A stretch of 64,000 nt of DNA from Liolophura sinensis (Eukaryota > Mollusca > Polyplacophora > Chitonida > Chitonidae), in assembly GCF_032854445.1 (NCBI RefSeq), contig NC_088303.1:317501-381500 (forward strand), written 5' to 3'. Positions 1 to 10,800 of the stretch are shown here, in pieces. The translations under genes and the position numbers were made by a program. The number at the start of each line of letters is the position of its first letter. Position 1 is the stretch's first letter. The notes below the pieces were generated by a model, which did not search any database, had not been told where the DNA came from, and worked only from the letters and a program-made list of their open reading frames with translations.

Positions 1-390
1 ATGGCCGATCTGCAGAAGCATGTCACTGGGGGCCATATATAGGCCTCTGCCATACACAAAGTCTACAGCGCTCCCGGCATACTGTAGCACGTCGTGGTAG
101 CGTTTGATAGCAGACGGAAGGTCGATCGGAGAGGAAATAGCGTCTTCAACGTTCGCGGCAAACTGTTTTTGCGCGTCGAAGGCTGTGCCCGTGCCTAGAA
201 TACGCGCCCTTGTTTGCGCTTGGGCGCCTAAAAAAGCCCACACGTCTGTCCGGATGGAATCGTTTAGGCGCTCTACGCCCGGCTGCGTGAATCCTTGGGA
301 TGTGTCAACAATGAACGACGCCCAAGCCTCCTCGGCGTCCTGCCCGATGTAGTCGACGTGGAGCGCTGTAGGCTTTCTAGAGAACGACAT
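1..390 (-). CDS. Partial open reading frame of unknown identity, running off the window
   Basis: Reading the minus strand from an ATG at 390-388, the frame stays open for 130 codons to the window edge and would continue outside it. It begins MSFSRKPTALHVDY. The stretch is GC- and CpG-richer than the AT-rich surroundings, uses many C/G-ending codons, and has no repeat structure, so it looks like genuine coding DNA. The visible part contains no obvious transmembrane segment, signal peptide or catalytic motif, and I do not recognise the family. A 42-bp minisatellite begins about 35 bp upstream of the ATG. It could be the first exon of a host gene, an intronless retrocopy, or part of a mobile or viral-derived element; the base composition fits any of these. 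Confidence 0.4.
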   Translation of the reverse strand, partial: MSFSRKPTALHVDYIGQDAEEAWASFIVDTSQGFTQPGVERLNDSIRTDVWAFLGAQAQTRARILGTGTAFDAQKQFAANVEDAISSPIDLPSAIKRYHDVLQYAGSAVDFVYGRGLYMAPSDMLLQIGH

Positions 391-423
391 CCTGCTCGGA
401 TCGAAGGTCCCATCGACAGTGGG

Positions 424-1388
424 GCTTGTTCCCGGTTATGAGTTTTCCTCCACCAGTAGTCCTGGGTGCGGTCCTAGTTATGAGCTTTGCTCCACCCATA
501 AGCCTGAGTGCTTAGTTACTGCGAGTTATCAGTTTTTCTCTACCAGTGGATCCGAATGCCGTCCCAGTTATGAGTGTCTCTCCACCCATAAACCCGAGTG
601 CCGTCCCAGTTATGAGTTTTCCACTAGCAGTAAACTTGACAGCCTTCCCGGTTATGAGTTTTCCTTCACCAGAAATCCTGAGTGCCGTCCTGGTTATGAG
701 CTTTGCTCCACGCATAAGCCTGAGTGCCGTGCAAGTTATCAGTTTTTCTCTACCACTGAATCTGAATGCTGTCCCAGTTATGAGTTTCTCTCCACCAATA
801 AACCTGAGTGAAGTCCAAGTTATGAGTTTTTCTCCACCCATAAACATGAGTGTCGTCCCAGCTAGGAATTATTCTCCACTAGTAAACCTGAGTGTGGTTC
901 CAGTTCTCAGTTTTTTCCTCCAGTAAACTTGAGTGCCATCCGAGTTATGGGTTTTTCTCCACTAGTAAACCTGAGTGTCGTCCTGGTCATGAGGTTTCCT
1001 CCACCAGTGAACCTGAGTGCCGTCCCAGTTATGAGATTTTCTCCCCCCATAAACATGAGTGCCGTCCCGGTCATGAGTTTTTCTTCACCAGTTAACCTAA
1101 GTGCCGCCCCAGTTATGAGTTTTCTGCCACCAGTAAACCTGAGTGTCGTCCCAGCTATAAGATTTTCTCCACTAGTAAACCTGAGTGTCGTCCCAGTTCT
1201 CAGTTTTTTCCACCAGTAAACTTGAGTGCCATCCGAGTTATGAGTTTTTCTCCACTAGTAAACCTGAGTGTCGTCCTGGTCATGAGTTTTCCTCCACCAG
1301 TGAACCTGAGTGCCGTCCTAGTTATGAGTTTTCCTCCACCAGTGAACCTGAGTGGCGCCCCAGTTTTTCTCCACCCATAAACCTGACC
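424..1388. repeat. 42-bp minisatellite, about 23 copies
   Basis: Head-to-tail units of 42 bp built around gagtgccgtcccagttatga and tttttctccaccagtaaacc. Units differ by scattered substitutions. Because 42 is divisible by three and the unit lacks stops in several frames, open frames of 60-130 codons appear on both strands with a 14-residue period. I treat these as by-products. Confidence 0.9.
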
Positions 1389-1469
1389 TGAAAAGTGTTA
1401 TTTGGTTCAGGATTCCTACAGATATCCATATATATCCTACTGATATAAGCCTGTGTAGTAATCCAAAAG

Positions 1470-3839
1470 ATTCTATCTTGTACATGGACGGGGCCTCCAG
1501 TTCTGTAGAGAGTTAAGCTATACATGTAAGTTCCTTCTTTAATTCCGTCTTATACATGTAGCAAGCCTCCAGCACAGTGTAGAGGTAAGCTATGCATATG
1601 TGTTCCTTCTTTAACTCCATCTTCTACATGTAGCTAGCCTCTAGTACAGTGGAGGGTTAAGCTATACATGTGCACTCCTTCCTTAGTTCTATCTTGTACA
1701 TGTAGCAAGCCTCCAGTGCAGGGGAGAGTTAAGCTATACATGTACTTCCTTCCTTAATTCTATCTTGTACATATAGCAAACCTCTAGTACAGCGGAGAGT
1801 TAAGCTATAGGTGGACGTTCCTTCCTGAATTCTATCTTGTACATGTAGCAAGCATCCAGTACAGTGGAGAGTTAAGCTATACATGAACTTCGTTCTCTAA
1901 TTCTATCTTGCACATGTAGATAGCCTCCAGTACATTAGAGAGTTAAGCTATAAGTTCTCTAATTCTATCTTGTACATGTAGCAAACCTCTAGTACAGTGG
2001 ACAGTTAAGCTATACGTGTACGTTCCTTTCTTAATTCTATCTTGTACATATAGCAAAGCCTCCAGTACAATGGAGAGTTAAGCTATACATGTGTGTTCCT
2101 TCCTTAATTCTATCTTGTACATGTAGCAAGCCTCCAGTACAGTGGACAGTTAAGCTATACGTGTACGTTCCTTTCTTAATTCTATCTTGTACATATAGCA
2201 AGCCTCCAGTACAATGGAGAGTTAAGCTATACATGTGTTCTTTCCTTAGTTCTATCTTGTACATGTAGCCAGCCTCCAGTACAGTGGAGAGTTAAGCTAT
2301 ACATGTGTGTTCCTTTCTGAATTCTATCTTGTACATGTAGCAAGCCGCCAATACAATGGAGAGTTAACATATACATGTACGTTCCGTCCTGAATTCTATC
2401 TTGTACATGTAGCAAGCCTCCAGTACAGTGGGGAGTTAAGCTATACATGTATGTTCCTTCCTGAATTCTATCTTGTACATATAGCAAGCCTCCAGTACAG
2501 CGGAGAGTTAAGCTATACATGTACTTCCTTCCCTAATTCTATCTTGTACATGTTGCAAGCCTCTAGTACAGTGGAGAGTTAAGCTATACATGTACTTCCT
2601 TCCTTAATTCTATCTTGTACATGTAGCAAGCCTCCAGTACAGTGGAGAGTTAAGCTACAAGTGTACGTTCCTTTCTTAATTCTATCTTGTACATGTAGCA
2701 AGCCTCCAGTACAGTGGACAGTTAAGCTATACGTGTACGTTCCTTTCTTAATTCTATCTTGTACATGTAGCAAGCTTCTAGTACAGTGGAGAGTTAAGCT
2801 ATACATGTGTTCTTTCCTTAGTTCTATCTTGTACATATAGCAAGCCTCCAGTACAGCGGAGAGTTAAGCTATACGTGTACGTTCCTTTCTTAATTCTATC
2901 TTGTACATATAGCAAGCTTCCAGTACAGTGGAGAGTTAAGCTATACATGTGTTCTTTCCTTAGTTCTATCTTGTACATGTAGCAAGCCTCCAGTAAAGTG
3001 GAGAGTTAAGCTATACATGTTCTTCCTTCCCTAATTCTATCTTGTATATATAGCAAACCTCTGTTACGGAGGAGAGTTAAGCTATACATGTACTTCCTTC
3101 CTTAATTCTATCTTGTACATGTAGCAAGCCTCCAGTACAGTGGAGAGTTAAGCTACAAGTGTACGTTCCTTTCTTAATTCTATCTTGTACATGTAGCAAG
3201 CCTCCAGTACAGTGGACAGTTAAGCTATACGTGTACGTTCCTTTCTTAATTCTATCTTGTACATGTAGCAAGCTTCTAGTACAGTGGAGAGTTAAGCTAT
3301 ACATGTGTTCTTTCCTTAGTTCTATCTTGTACATATAGCAAGCCTCCAGTACAGCGGAGAGTTAAGCTATACGTGTACGTTCCTTTCTTAATTCTATCTT
3401 GTACATGTAGCAAGCTTCTAGTACAGTGGAGAGTTAAGCTATACATGTGTTCTTTCCTTAGTTCTATCTTGTACATATAGCAAGCCTCCAGTACAGCGGA
3501 GAGTTAAGCTATACGTGTACGTTCCTTTCTGAATTCTATCTTGTACATGTAGCAAGCCTCCAGTACAGTGGAGAGTTAAGCTACAAGTGTACGTTCCTTC
3601 CTTAATTCTATCTTGTACATGTGGCAAGCCTCCAGTTTAGTGGAAAGTTAAGATATACATGTACTTCGTTCTCTAATTCCATCTTGCACACGTAGAAAGC
3701 CTCCAGTACATTGGAGAGTTAAGCTATACATGTACTTCGTTCTCTAATTCTATCTTGTACCTTTATGTTCCTTCCTTAATTCTATTTTGTACATGTAGCA
3801 AGCCTCCAGTACAGTGGAGAGTTAAGCTATACATGTGTG
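1470..3839. repeat. About 71-bp minisatellite, about 33 copies, with a 498-bp higher-order repeat
   Basis: Units of 70-72 bp share ttctatcttgtacatgtagc, then aagcctccagtacagtggag, then agttaagctatacatg. Each unit carries a short inverted repeat (CTCCA, six bases, TGGAG) and TGTACA palindromes. The blocks at 2579-2836 and 3077-3334 encode the same 85-residue shadow peptide, which shows a homogenised higher-order unit of 498 bp, about seven monomers. Confidence 0.9.
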
Positions 3840-4094
3840 TACACGTAGAGCCTTGCCTGTAGTTACTTAGTCAGCAATTTAGACTTCCAATTCAGTTATT
3901 AATGCAGATGATTTAAGCCTCAGCGCTTGAATTTGAATTCATTTTGTTCATGAGGAATTTCTCGGATGATAATTGTACAAGCTTGCCACTGAGTGAAAAT
4001 ATCATGTAACCAAAAAACTCTGGATACACTAATTCCAAATATACATAGGACCTATGTACCAATATTTCAAATCTGAAATGCCCGATTTAGCAGC
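3840..4094. other. Unique AT-rich sequence, no gene seen
   Basis: Spacer between the 71-bp array and an old SINE. I see no ORF, RNA or repeat structure in it. Confidence 0.6.
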
Positions 4095-4345
4095 TATATT
4101 TTATATATTTATTTGATTGATGTTTTAAGTGGTACTCGAGAAAATTTCACTGAGCGCGGAAGCCTGCCAGAGCCCGAGGAAAACCAAGTCAATAGGCAGG
4201 TTGCTTTCAGACCTTCCTACATACCACCTGAGACAAAGCCAGCATGAGCTGAAACTCAAAGCGACGGCATTTGTGAAAGGTCCGTGAGTCATTGTGCCAC
4301 ACTAGCACGCTAACCACAAGGTCACGGAGACCCCGGCCCACGTCT
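4095..4345 (-). mobile_element. Old tRNA-derived SINE (family 1), reverse orientation
   Basis: Read on the minus strand it starts with a tRNA-like head (GTCTCCGTGACCTTGTGGTT, a decayed A box) and ends with the family tail, which resembles AAAACATCAATCAAATAAAT. The same order of blocks occurs in the better copies at 7119-7354 and 57396-57666. It is clearly more diverged than those, so it is an older insertion. Confidence 0.75.
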
Positions 4346-4985
4346 ATCCGGCATTATCGGATAATTTATAGAACTCTTATTTTATCTAAAAACAAATATT
4401 GACTAATATAATATATAAATATATCTAACTTGACATTTTCAGTCGATGATATTCCATGCAGCGTGAGGCCGCTAAGACTTTGCAGATTAACAGCTATATG
4501 CATCTGAATCGGGAAAACGCTCATCCAATGAACTTTCAATTAGGAAATGTGTAATTGTATACGCAGGTCTATTCCAGTGACAATGCCGCGGTAAAAGAAA
4601 AAAATGAAAAAGTTCACGTAGCCTACATGTAAGTTTGTCGATACAGTGGCAGTATTTTTGCACTTGGGTCGATCGAATGAACGAGATTTTTAATCGGCTA
4701 GACAAAAGTAAAAACTTTACGTCCAGAAGATCTTTCCATACGTTGATTTAACTCACCACCGCGGGTTGTCGGCAGCAGATGGCCACGCGGGATACCCCGG
4801 GGATTCCCTTAAGCCTCCCTTTGACAGCCAGCCTCTGTTTGGCCGTGACACGTGTCGCCATCTTTTAGTGTTCACTGACAGCGAATGTTGGAATCGCTGC
4901 TCGTTAAAACGTCTGTGCGATGAAGTGTCAGCCCTACTAGGTGCGTTCTGTGATATGATTCTACCACTTATCGACTATCGGTAGG

Positions 4986-5036
<51 letters not shown>

Positions 5037-6889
5037 ATCCAATACCGGTACACCTGCTGTTGTTGTTGTTAGTAAACATTGATGTGTCATCTGTCGAGCT
5101 TTGCTCATAATACATTCGATTAGCAAGTAGCCAGTGGAATTTGGATCAAATAAAACAACTTATGGTAGCTGTAAAGAGTAATTTGATCCTTTTGTTAGTC
5201 AACGATCTCCTTATTTGCCGAATGTGGTAACTGACATGGAGCAATCCCGTTGTTAGTTGCGTAGCGGGGTAGGCCTACATGTAACTCCTATCAAGCAACT
5301 CACTTTGCAACAGTTACGGGCAGAGACAGCCCTTATTGGGTTGGATTGCTGTTGAGGAACATTTACACTCTCATTATATCTTCCCAAGCATAAATTGACC
5401 TAAACTGTGTGGTCTCTCAGTATAATCCAGTTTGCGATCTTTGAGCAAGGTTGCGATGCAAAATGTAGCTGCATGAATGTGGCTCCACTGATCTAGCGAT
5501 GCACTGACGTGCTGAGTAGACCGATCCACACTGACTTCACACAAGATGTCCAACATGTTCTGTGAGTATGGGTTGCAGAACATTAAGTTTTTAACGATGT
5601 TATTTTGTCCTAGCCTGCGTAAAACTGGTTTCTGTGAAGACACAACACGTAAAGGGGTGCTTCAAAACAAACACACGATCCCTACTCCAATATGTACAAC
5701 AAAATCATAAGTCGTTGAGGCAAATCAAAAAGCACAAGTTGCCTCCACGTTGATGTGTTGGACGCCATTTTTGGCTGTCGTACTCGCTGTCAGGTGACAG
5801 GGGTATTCCTTCTGGAAAGGTCATAAGCTGTTAGCTAATAAATAGCTCCCATGTTGCCCAGATGCATATTCAGTTCACTACGACCGCAAAGGCTACGAAT
5901 AAGTTAGAACATCTCTCAGTTCCTTTCATTTTTCGAAAATCTTTGGACATCTCCCCTTGCTGTGGCAAAATGATAGCCGCAATTAATACAGTTCTCACTC
6001 AACATATGGCTCTTCTGACATTTCTCCAATACTGCGTGTGACCCTTGGCTAAAGGTCAGGGATGCCCCATAAAGAAAACAACATGACACTAAGACAGGGC
6101 TTTGATGTCACGTGACATGAAATTTATTATTGCATGAAATTTAGTCCAAACATGGCGGAATTACACTGAAGTGAAAATGTTTTGTCAAAACACCAAGGAA
6201 TTACTCTACCTGTTGGTCAGAAACATAAAACTGAAGCTACAGTTGTATGCAGACATGATTTATCTGTTCATCGATGCATAAATCTACAAGGTCAAGGTTT
6301 AGTACTTACGATTTAAGGCTGCTGTTAAGGTAGAATAGCGAGCACATCTCAGATCATTGCAGGAGAGTGTGAAGCTGATCTAGCAGCTTGGTAGGGTAGT
6401 ACATTGTTAAATCTGCTGTCAGCTTCACAAACCTCCTGACATACATGTAAGGCTGCATGTGGTTAAGCCAGCTGTAGTTGGATTAGCAACCAGCCTTCTT
6501 GCTAACTTGTTACTTGGCTTTCAGTACTAGCCAGTGCATTTAAGGCTTGGCTAGGCCTATAGGGCCTCTATGTACTGTGGGAAAATCAGTAGTGATATTG
6601 AAGAAGTAGAGAAAGATCCCCTGGTGAGGAGAATTTACATAGGAAAAAAAAATAATATAACGCCTTCTTAACTTTCTATGTTCTGTTATATTCCATATTC
6701 CATACTTTTAATCCCTACTGTCCATATATATATATGGACAGAATGTAGAGATACATAAATCTGCATGCTGGGATGTATATTTAGACTATTAAAATAAGTG
6801 AATATCAGTAGGAAACCAAATGTATAAAAACTACTATTAAAATATTAATTGTCAGTATTGAACAAAAGCCGTTGTGCATCAAAAAGAAA
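4346..6889. other. Unique intergenic or 5'-flanking sequence of SLC35C2
   Basis: No convincing ORF; the longest frames (60-90 codons) have no recognisable features. The interval holds an AT dinucleotide tract at 4989-5034, a short GTT run near 5058 and a palindromic tatatata stretch near 6724. A promoter and an untranslated first exon of SLC35C2 probably lie somewhere here, because the coding exon is preceded by a candidate acceptor at 7600-7601, but I cannot place them. Confidence 0.4.
4989..5034. repeat. (AT)n microsatellite
   Basis: Uninterrupted alternating A and T for about 46 bp. Confidence 0.97.
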
Positions 6890-7118
6890 AAGAGGGGGCC
6901 TCTGTGGCTGAGGTGATTAGCACACCAGCACAGTGCAATAACCCAAAAGCCTCTCACCAGTACGGTTGTTGTGAGCTCATGCTGGCTACCTGGAAAGGTC
7001 TGCCAGCAACCTGTGGATGGTCGTAGGTTTGCCCTGTTTTCCACCATAATGACTGTCGCTATCGTATAAGTGAAGTATTCTTGAGTACGGCATAAAACAC
7101 CAATTAAATAAATTAATT
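6890..7118 (+). mobile_element. tRNA-derived SINE family 1, forward copy
   Basis: Begins GGGGGCCTCTGTGGCTGAGG (tRNA-like A-box region), continues through the family core with ctgccagcaacctgtggatg, and ends with cttgagtacggcataaaaca followed by an AAATAAATT tail. It lies tail-to-tail with the next copy. Confidence 0.85.
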
Positions 7119-7354
7119 AAATTTCTCAAGAATATTTCACTTATATGACAGCAGCCAGCATTATGGTGGGTGGAAACCGGGCAAAGCCCTGGGGAAACCC
7201 ACAACAATCTGCAGGTTACTGGCAGACCTTCCCACGTACGGCCGGACAGGAAGCCACCATGAGCTGGACTTGAACTCACAGCGACCGCATTGGTGAGATA
7301 CTCCTGGGTCATTACACTGCGCTATTGCGCTAACCAACTGAGCCACGGAGGCCC
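7119..7354 (-). mobile_element. tRNA-derived SINE family 1, reverse copy
   Basis: The minus strand reads GGGGCCTCCGTGGCTCAGTT followed by GGTTAGCGC, a good pol III A box, and then GTGAGTTCAAGTCC, a B-box-like element. The core and the tail (CTTATATGACAGCAGCCAGC on the plus strand) match the other copies. Together with the forward copy at 6890-7118 it forms an inverted pair about 460 bp long, directly upstream of SLC35C2. Confidence 0.88.
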
Positions 7355-7435
7355 CTATGAGGGAGATGATGTCTTTGTTAGCTCAGTCATACCGAATGGC
7401 ATGGCATTGAAAAGACTGGTTTCTGTAAATATGTA

Positions 7436-7560
7436 ATATTTATTTATTTGCTTAATATGTTATGCCATACTCAAGAAAATGTCACTTACATGACAGAGGC
7501 CAGTATGATTTGTACATGACCACTCTTCATAGGGAAAACCCAGACTGAAGTGCATCTAAT
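7436..7560 (-). mobile_element. SINE family 1 fragment, tail half
   Basis: tatttatttgcttaatatgt and catactcaagaaaatgtcac, followed by a diverged middle, match the tail half of the family in reverse orientation. The tRNA-like head is missing. Confidence 0.6.
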
Positions 7561-7601
7561 GCCCAGTTATTTACAGCATCAATTACTCTTCTTCTCTTTA
7601 G

Positions 7602-7661
7602 CTCTTGAGATTGTGAATTTGAGCGTGATGTGAAGGCCTAGAGAGAACAGCCGGTGGTATA
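7602..7661 (+). other. SLC35C2: 5' UTR segment of SLC35C2, candidate start of a UTR-containing exon
   Basis: A pyrimidine-rich tract, ttactcttcttctctttag, ends at 7601 and looks like a splice acceptor. The exon would begin at 7602 and run into the coding sequence. An in-frame TGA at 7626-7628 lies twelve codons before the ATG, so translation cannot start further upstream in this frame. The ATG context (A at -3, G at +4) is strong. The acceptor is inferred from sequence only. Confidence 0.5.
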
Positions 7662-7853
7662 ATGGGCCACTCAAGAACCCTCCGACAGCTGCGGACGCTG
7701 TCCGAGTCAGTGGTGCGGCCACGGGTCAAGGAGGTGAAGCGGTCAGTGTGTAGCTGTGAGTTCGTCCTCTCGGCCCTGAAAACTCTCATCCTCATCATCC
7801 TGTATTACAGCTTCTCCATTGGTCTCACCTTCTATAACCAGAGATTTATACAT
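7662..7853 (+). CDS. SLC35C2: SLC35C2 exon 1 (residues 1-64)
   Basis: Encodes the start methionine, a basic cytosolic N-terminus ([10 protein letters not shown]) and the first membrane span around residues 34-57, ending TFYNQRFIH. The N-terminus is longer than in vertebrate orthologues. The donor at 7854 is GTAAGT, an excellent match, and the phase at the exit is 0. Confidence 0.9.
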
Positions 7854-10800
7854 GTAAGTACAGCTGTATCTCCACGTATTGGCCAAGGCTTTTTCTGGCC
7901 ACCTGACTAATGAGGCTCATTCCAATACAGATCTGTGGACAGAGTATGTAGATTCCTCGGCCTACCCTGTGTATTGGGGGCTTTGTTGACAGTAAGCAGA
8001 CGAGGACAAATTGGGAGGCCATCATTTGTGCAGTCTAATGTTCATTAAATACCACCAAAAAGGCATGGAAATCTGCAGCTAAGGGTTTGCTCAGAGGGTT
8101 AGCATGTCAGTGACCCGATGATTCAGGAGCCTCCCATGAACGCGGTTGCTGTGAGTTCATCCTAGTTTCCTGTCCCCCCGTGAGTGGGAAGGTCCGCCAT
8201 AAACTTGCTGATGATCGTGAGTCCCCCCCCCCCCTGACTCTACCCTATGCCCCTACCCCCCCCCCCCCCCCCCCACCCAGCTCATGTACCCTGGCCGTGT
8301 ATCTTGCTCATGTGCGATGCTCGTGTGCGCTGCTTGTGTACGCTGCTCGTGTACGCTGCTTGTGTGTTAGTGCCTTGTACAGCTGATTGTGTGTGAGTGC
8401 CTTGTACAGCTGATTGTGTGTGAGTGGCATGCACAGCTGTTCGTGTCTGAGTGACATGTACAGCTGCTCGTGTCTGAGTGGCATGTACTGCTGCTCGTGT
8501 CTGAGTGGCATGTACTGCTGCTCGTGTCTGAGTGGCATGTACATCTGTTTGTGTATGAGTGACATGTACAGCAGCTCGTGTCTGAGTGGCATGTACAGCT
8601 GCTCCTGTCTGAGTGGCATGTACTGCTGCTCGTGTCTGAGTGGCATGTACATCTGTTCGTGTATGAGTGACATGTACAGCAGCTCGTGTCTGAGTGGCAT
8701 GTACAGCTGCTCCTGTCTGAGTGGCATGTACAGCTGCTCATGTCCAAGTGGCACATACAGCTACTCATGTGAGTGGCATGTACATCTGCTCGTGTCCGAG
8801 TGGCATGTACATCTGCTTGCGTCTGAGTGGCATGTACAGCTACTCGCGTCTAAGTGGCATGTACAGCTACTCGTGTCCGAGTGGGATGTACAGCTGCTTG
8901 TGTCCGAGTGGGATGTACAGCTGCTCCTGTCTGAGTGGCATGTACAGCTACTCGTGTTGGTGTGGCATGTACAGTACCTTTCATGGTTTGTGTGTCACCG
9001 TTACTTCCATGTACCATCTAGCCCACTGTTTTATGGCATATTCTACCCTGTATTTTTTCAGCACTTTACCTTTCCTCTCTCCATCACTATGACCCACCTG
9101 GTGGTGAAGTTCATGTTGGCGGGAGTAGTCCGTGTGCTGTTAGAATGTAAATCAAAGACAGAGAGAGTCACGCTACCCTGGGGAGAATATATTAAGAAAA
9201 TAGCTCCCACTGGTGAGTTTTCTCCAGCTAAAGATTACTTTGAACATGATTCATACACATGTGCGTATAAATGTGGTATCTTCCTCGATCCACCTACATG
9301 ATGGCTTCCTCTTCGGCTGTAAGTGGGAAGGTCAGCCTACAACCTGGGGATGGTCCTGGGTTTCCCCTGGGCCCCATTTCCATCAACCATCAGCCGTCGT
9401 ATAAGTGAAATATTCTTCAATACGGCGTAAAACACCAGTCAAATCACATCAAACTGATCCACCTAAAGGGGTCATCGCCGACAATCATTGGACAAAAGAT
9501 TGACACTTACCATAGCTAGCCAGACAACGGAATTACACCTACCGCAGCCTGTCAGACAACATAATTACACCTACCACAGCCAGTTAGGCAACATAATAAC
9601 ACCTACCACAGCCAGTCAGACAACAGAATTACACATTCCGCAGCCAGTTAGGCAACATAATTACACGTACCGCAGTCAGTCAGACAACAGAATTACACCT
9701 ACCATAGCCAGTCAGACAACAGAATTACACATACCGCAGCCAGTTAGGCAACATAATTACACGTACCGCAGTCAGTCAGACAACAGAATTACACCTACCA
9801 TAGCCAGTCAGACAACAGGATTACATATACCGTAGCCTGTCAGACAACAGAATTACACCTACTGCAGCCGTTTATACAACAGTATTACAGGGACAATAGC
9901 CAGTCACACAACAGAATTACACATATCCCAGCCAGACAACAGAATTTTTACACTTACTGCAGCCAGTCAGACAACAGAAGTAGACATACTGTAGCCAGTC
10001 AGACAACGAATGACACTTACCGCAGCCAGTTAGACAACAGAATGACACGTACTGCAGTCAGTCAGACAACAGAATTACACATATTGCAGCCAGTCAGACA
10101 ACAGAATTACACCTACCGCAGCCAGTCAGACAACATAATTGCACATACCGCAGGCTGTCAGATGACAGAATTACACATAACCCAGCCAGACAACCGAATT
10201 ACACTTACTGCAGCCAGTCAGGCAACAGAAGTACACATACTATAGCCAGTCAGACAACGAATGACACTTACCGCAGTCAGTCAGACAACAGAATTACACA
10301 TAACCCAGCCAGACAACAGAATTACACTTAATGCAGCCAATCAGGCAACAGAGGTACACATACTGTAGCCAGTCAGACATCGAATGACACTTACCGCACT
10401 CAGTCAGACAACATAATTACACATAACCCAGCCAGTCAGACAACATAATTACACATACTGCAGCCAGTCAGACAACAGAAGTACACATACTATACCCAAT
10501 CAGACAAAGAATGACACTTACCGCAGCCAGTCAGACAAAAGAATTACATTTACTACAGTCAGTCAGACAACAGAAGTACACATACTGTACCCAGTCAGAC
10601 AAAAGAATTACATTTACTGCAGTCAGTCAGACAACAGAATTACACTGACCACAGCCAGTGAGACAACAGAATGACCCGTACCACAGCCAGTCAGACAGCA
10701 TAATTACATATAGTGCAGCTAGTCAGACAACAGAATTACATGTACCACAGCTAGTCACACAACAGAATTACACTTACTGCAGCCGGTCAGACCACAGAAT

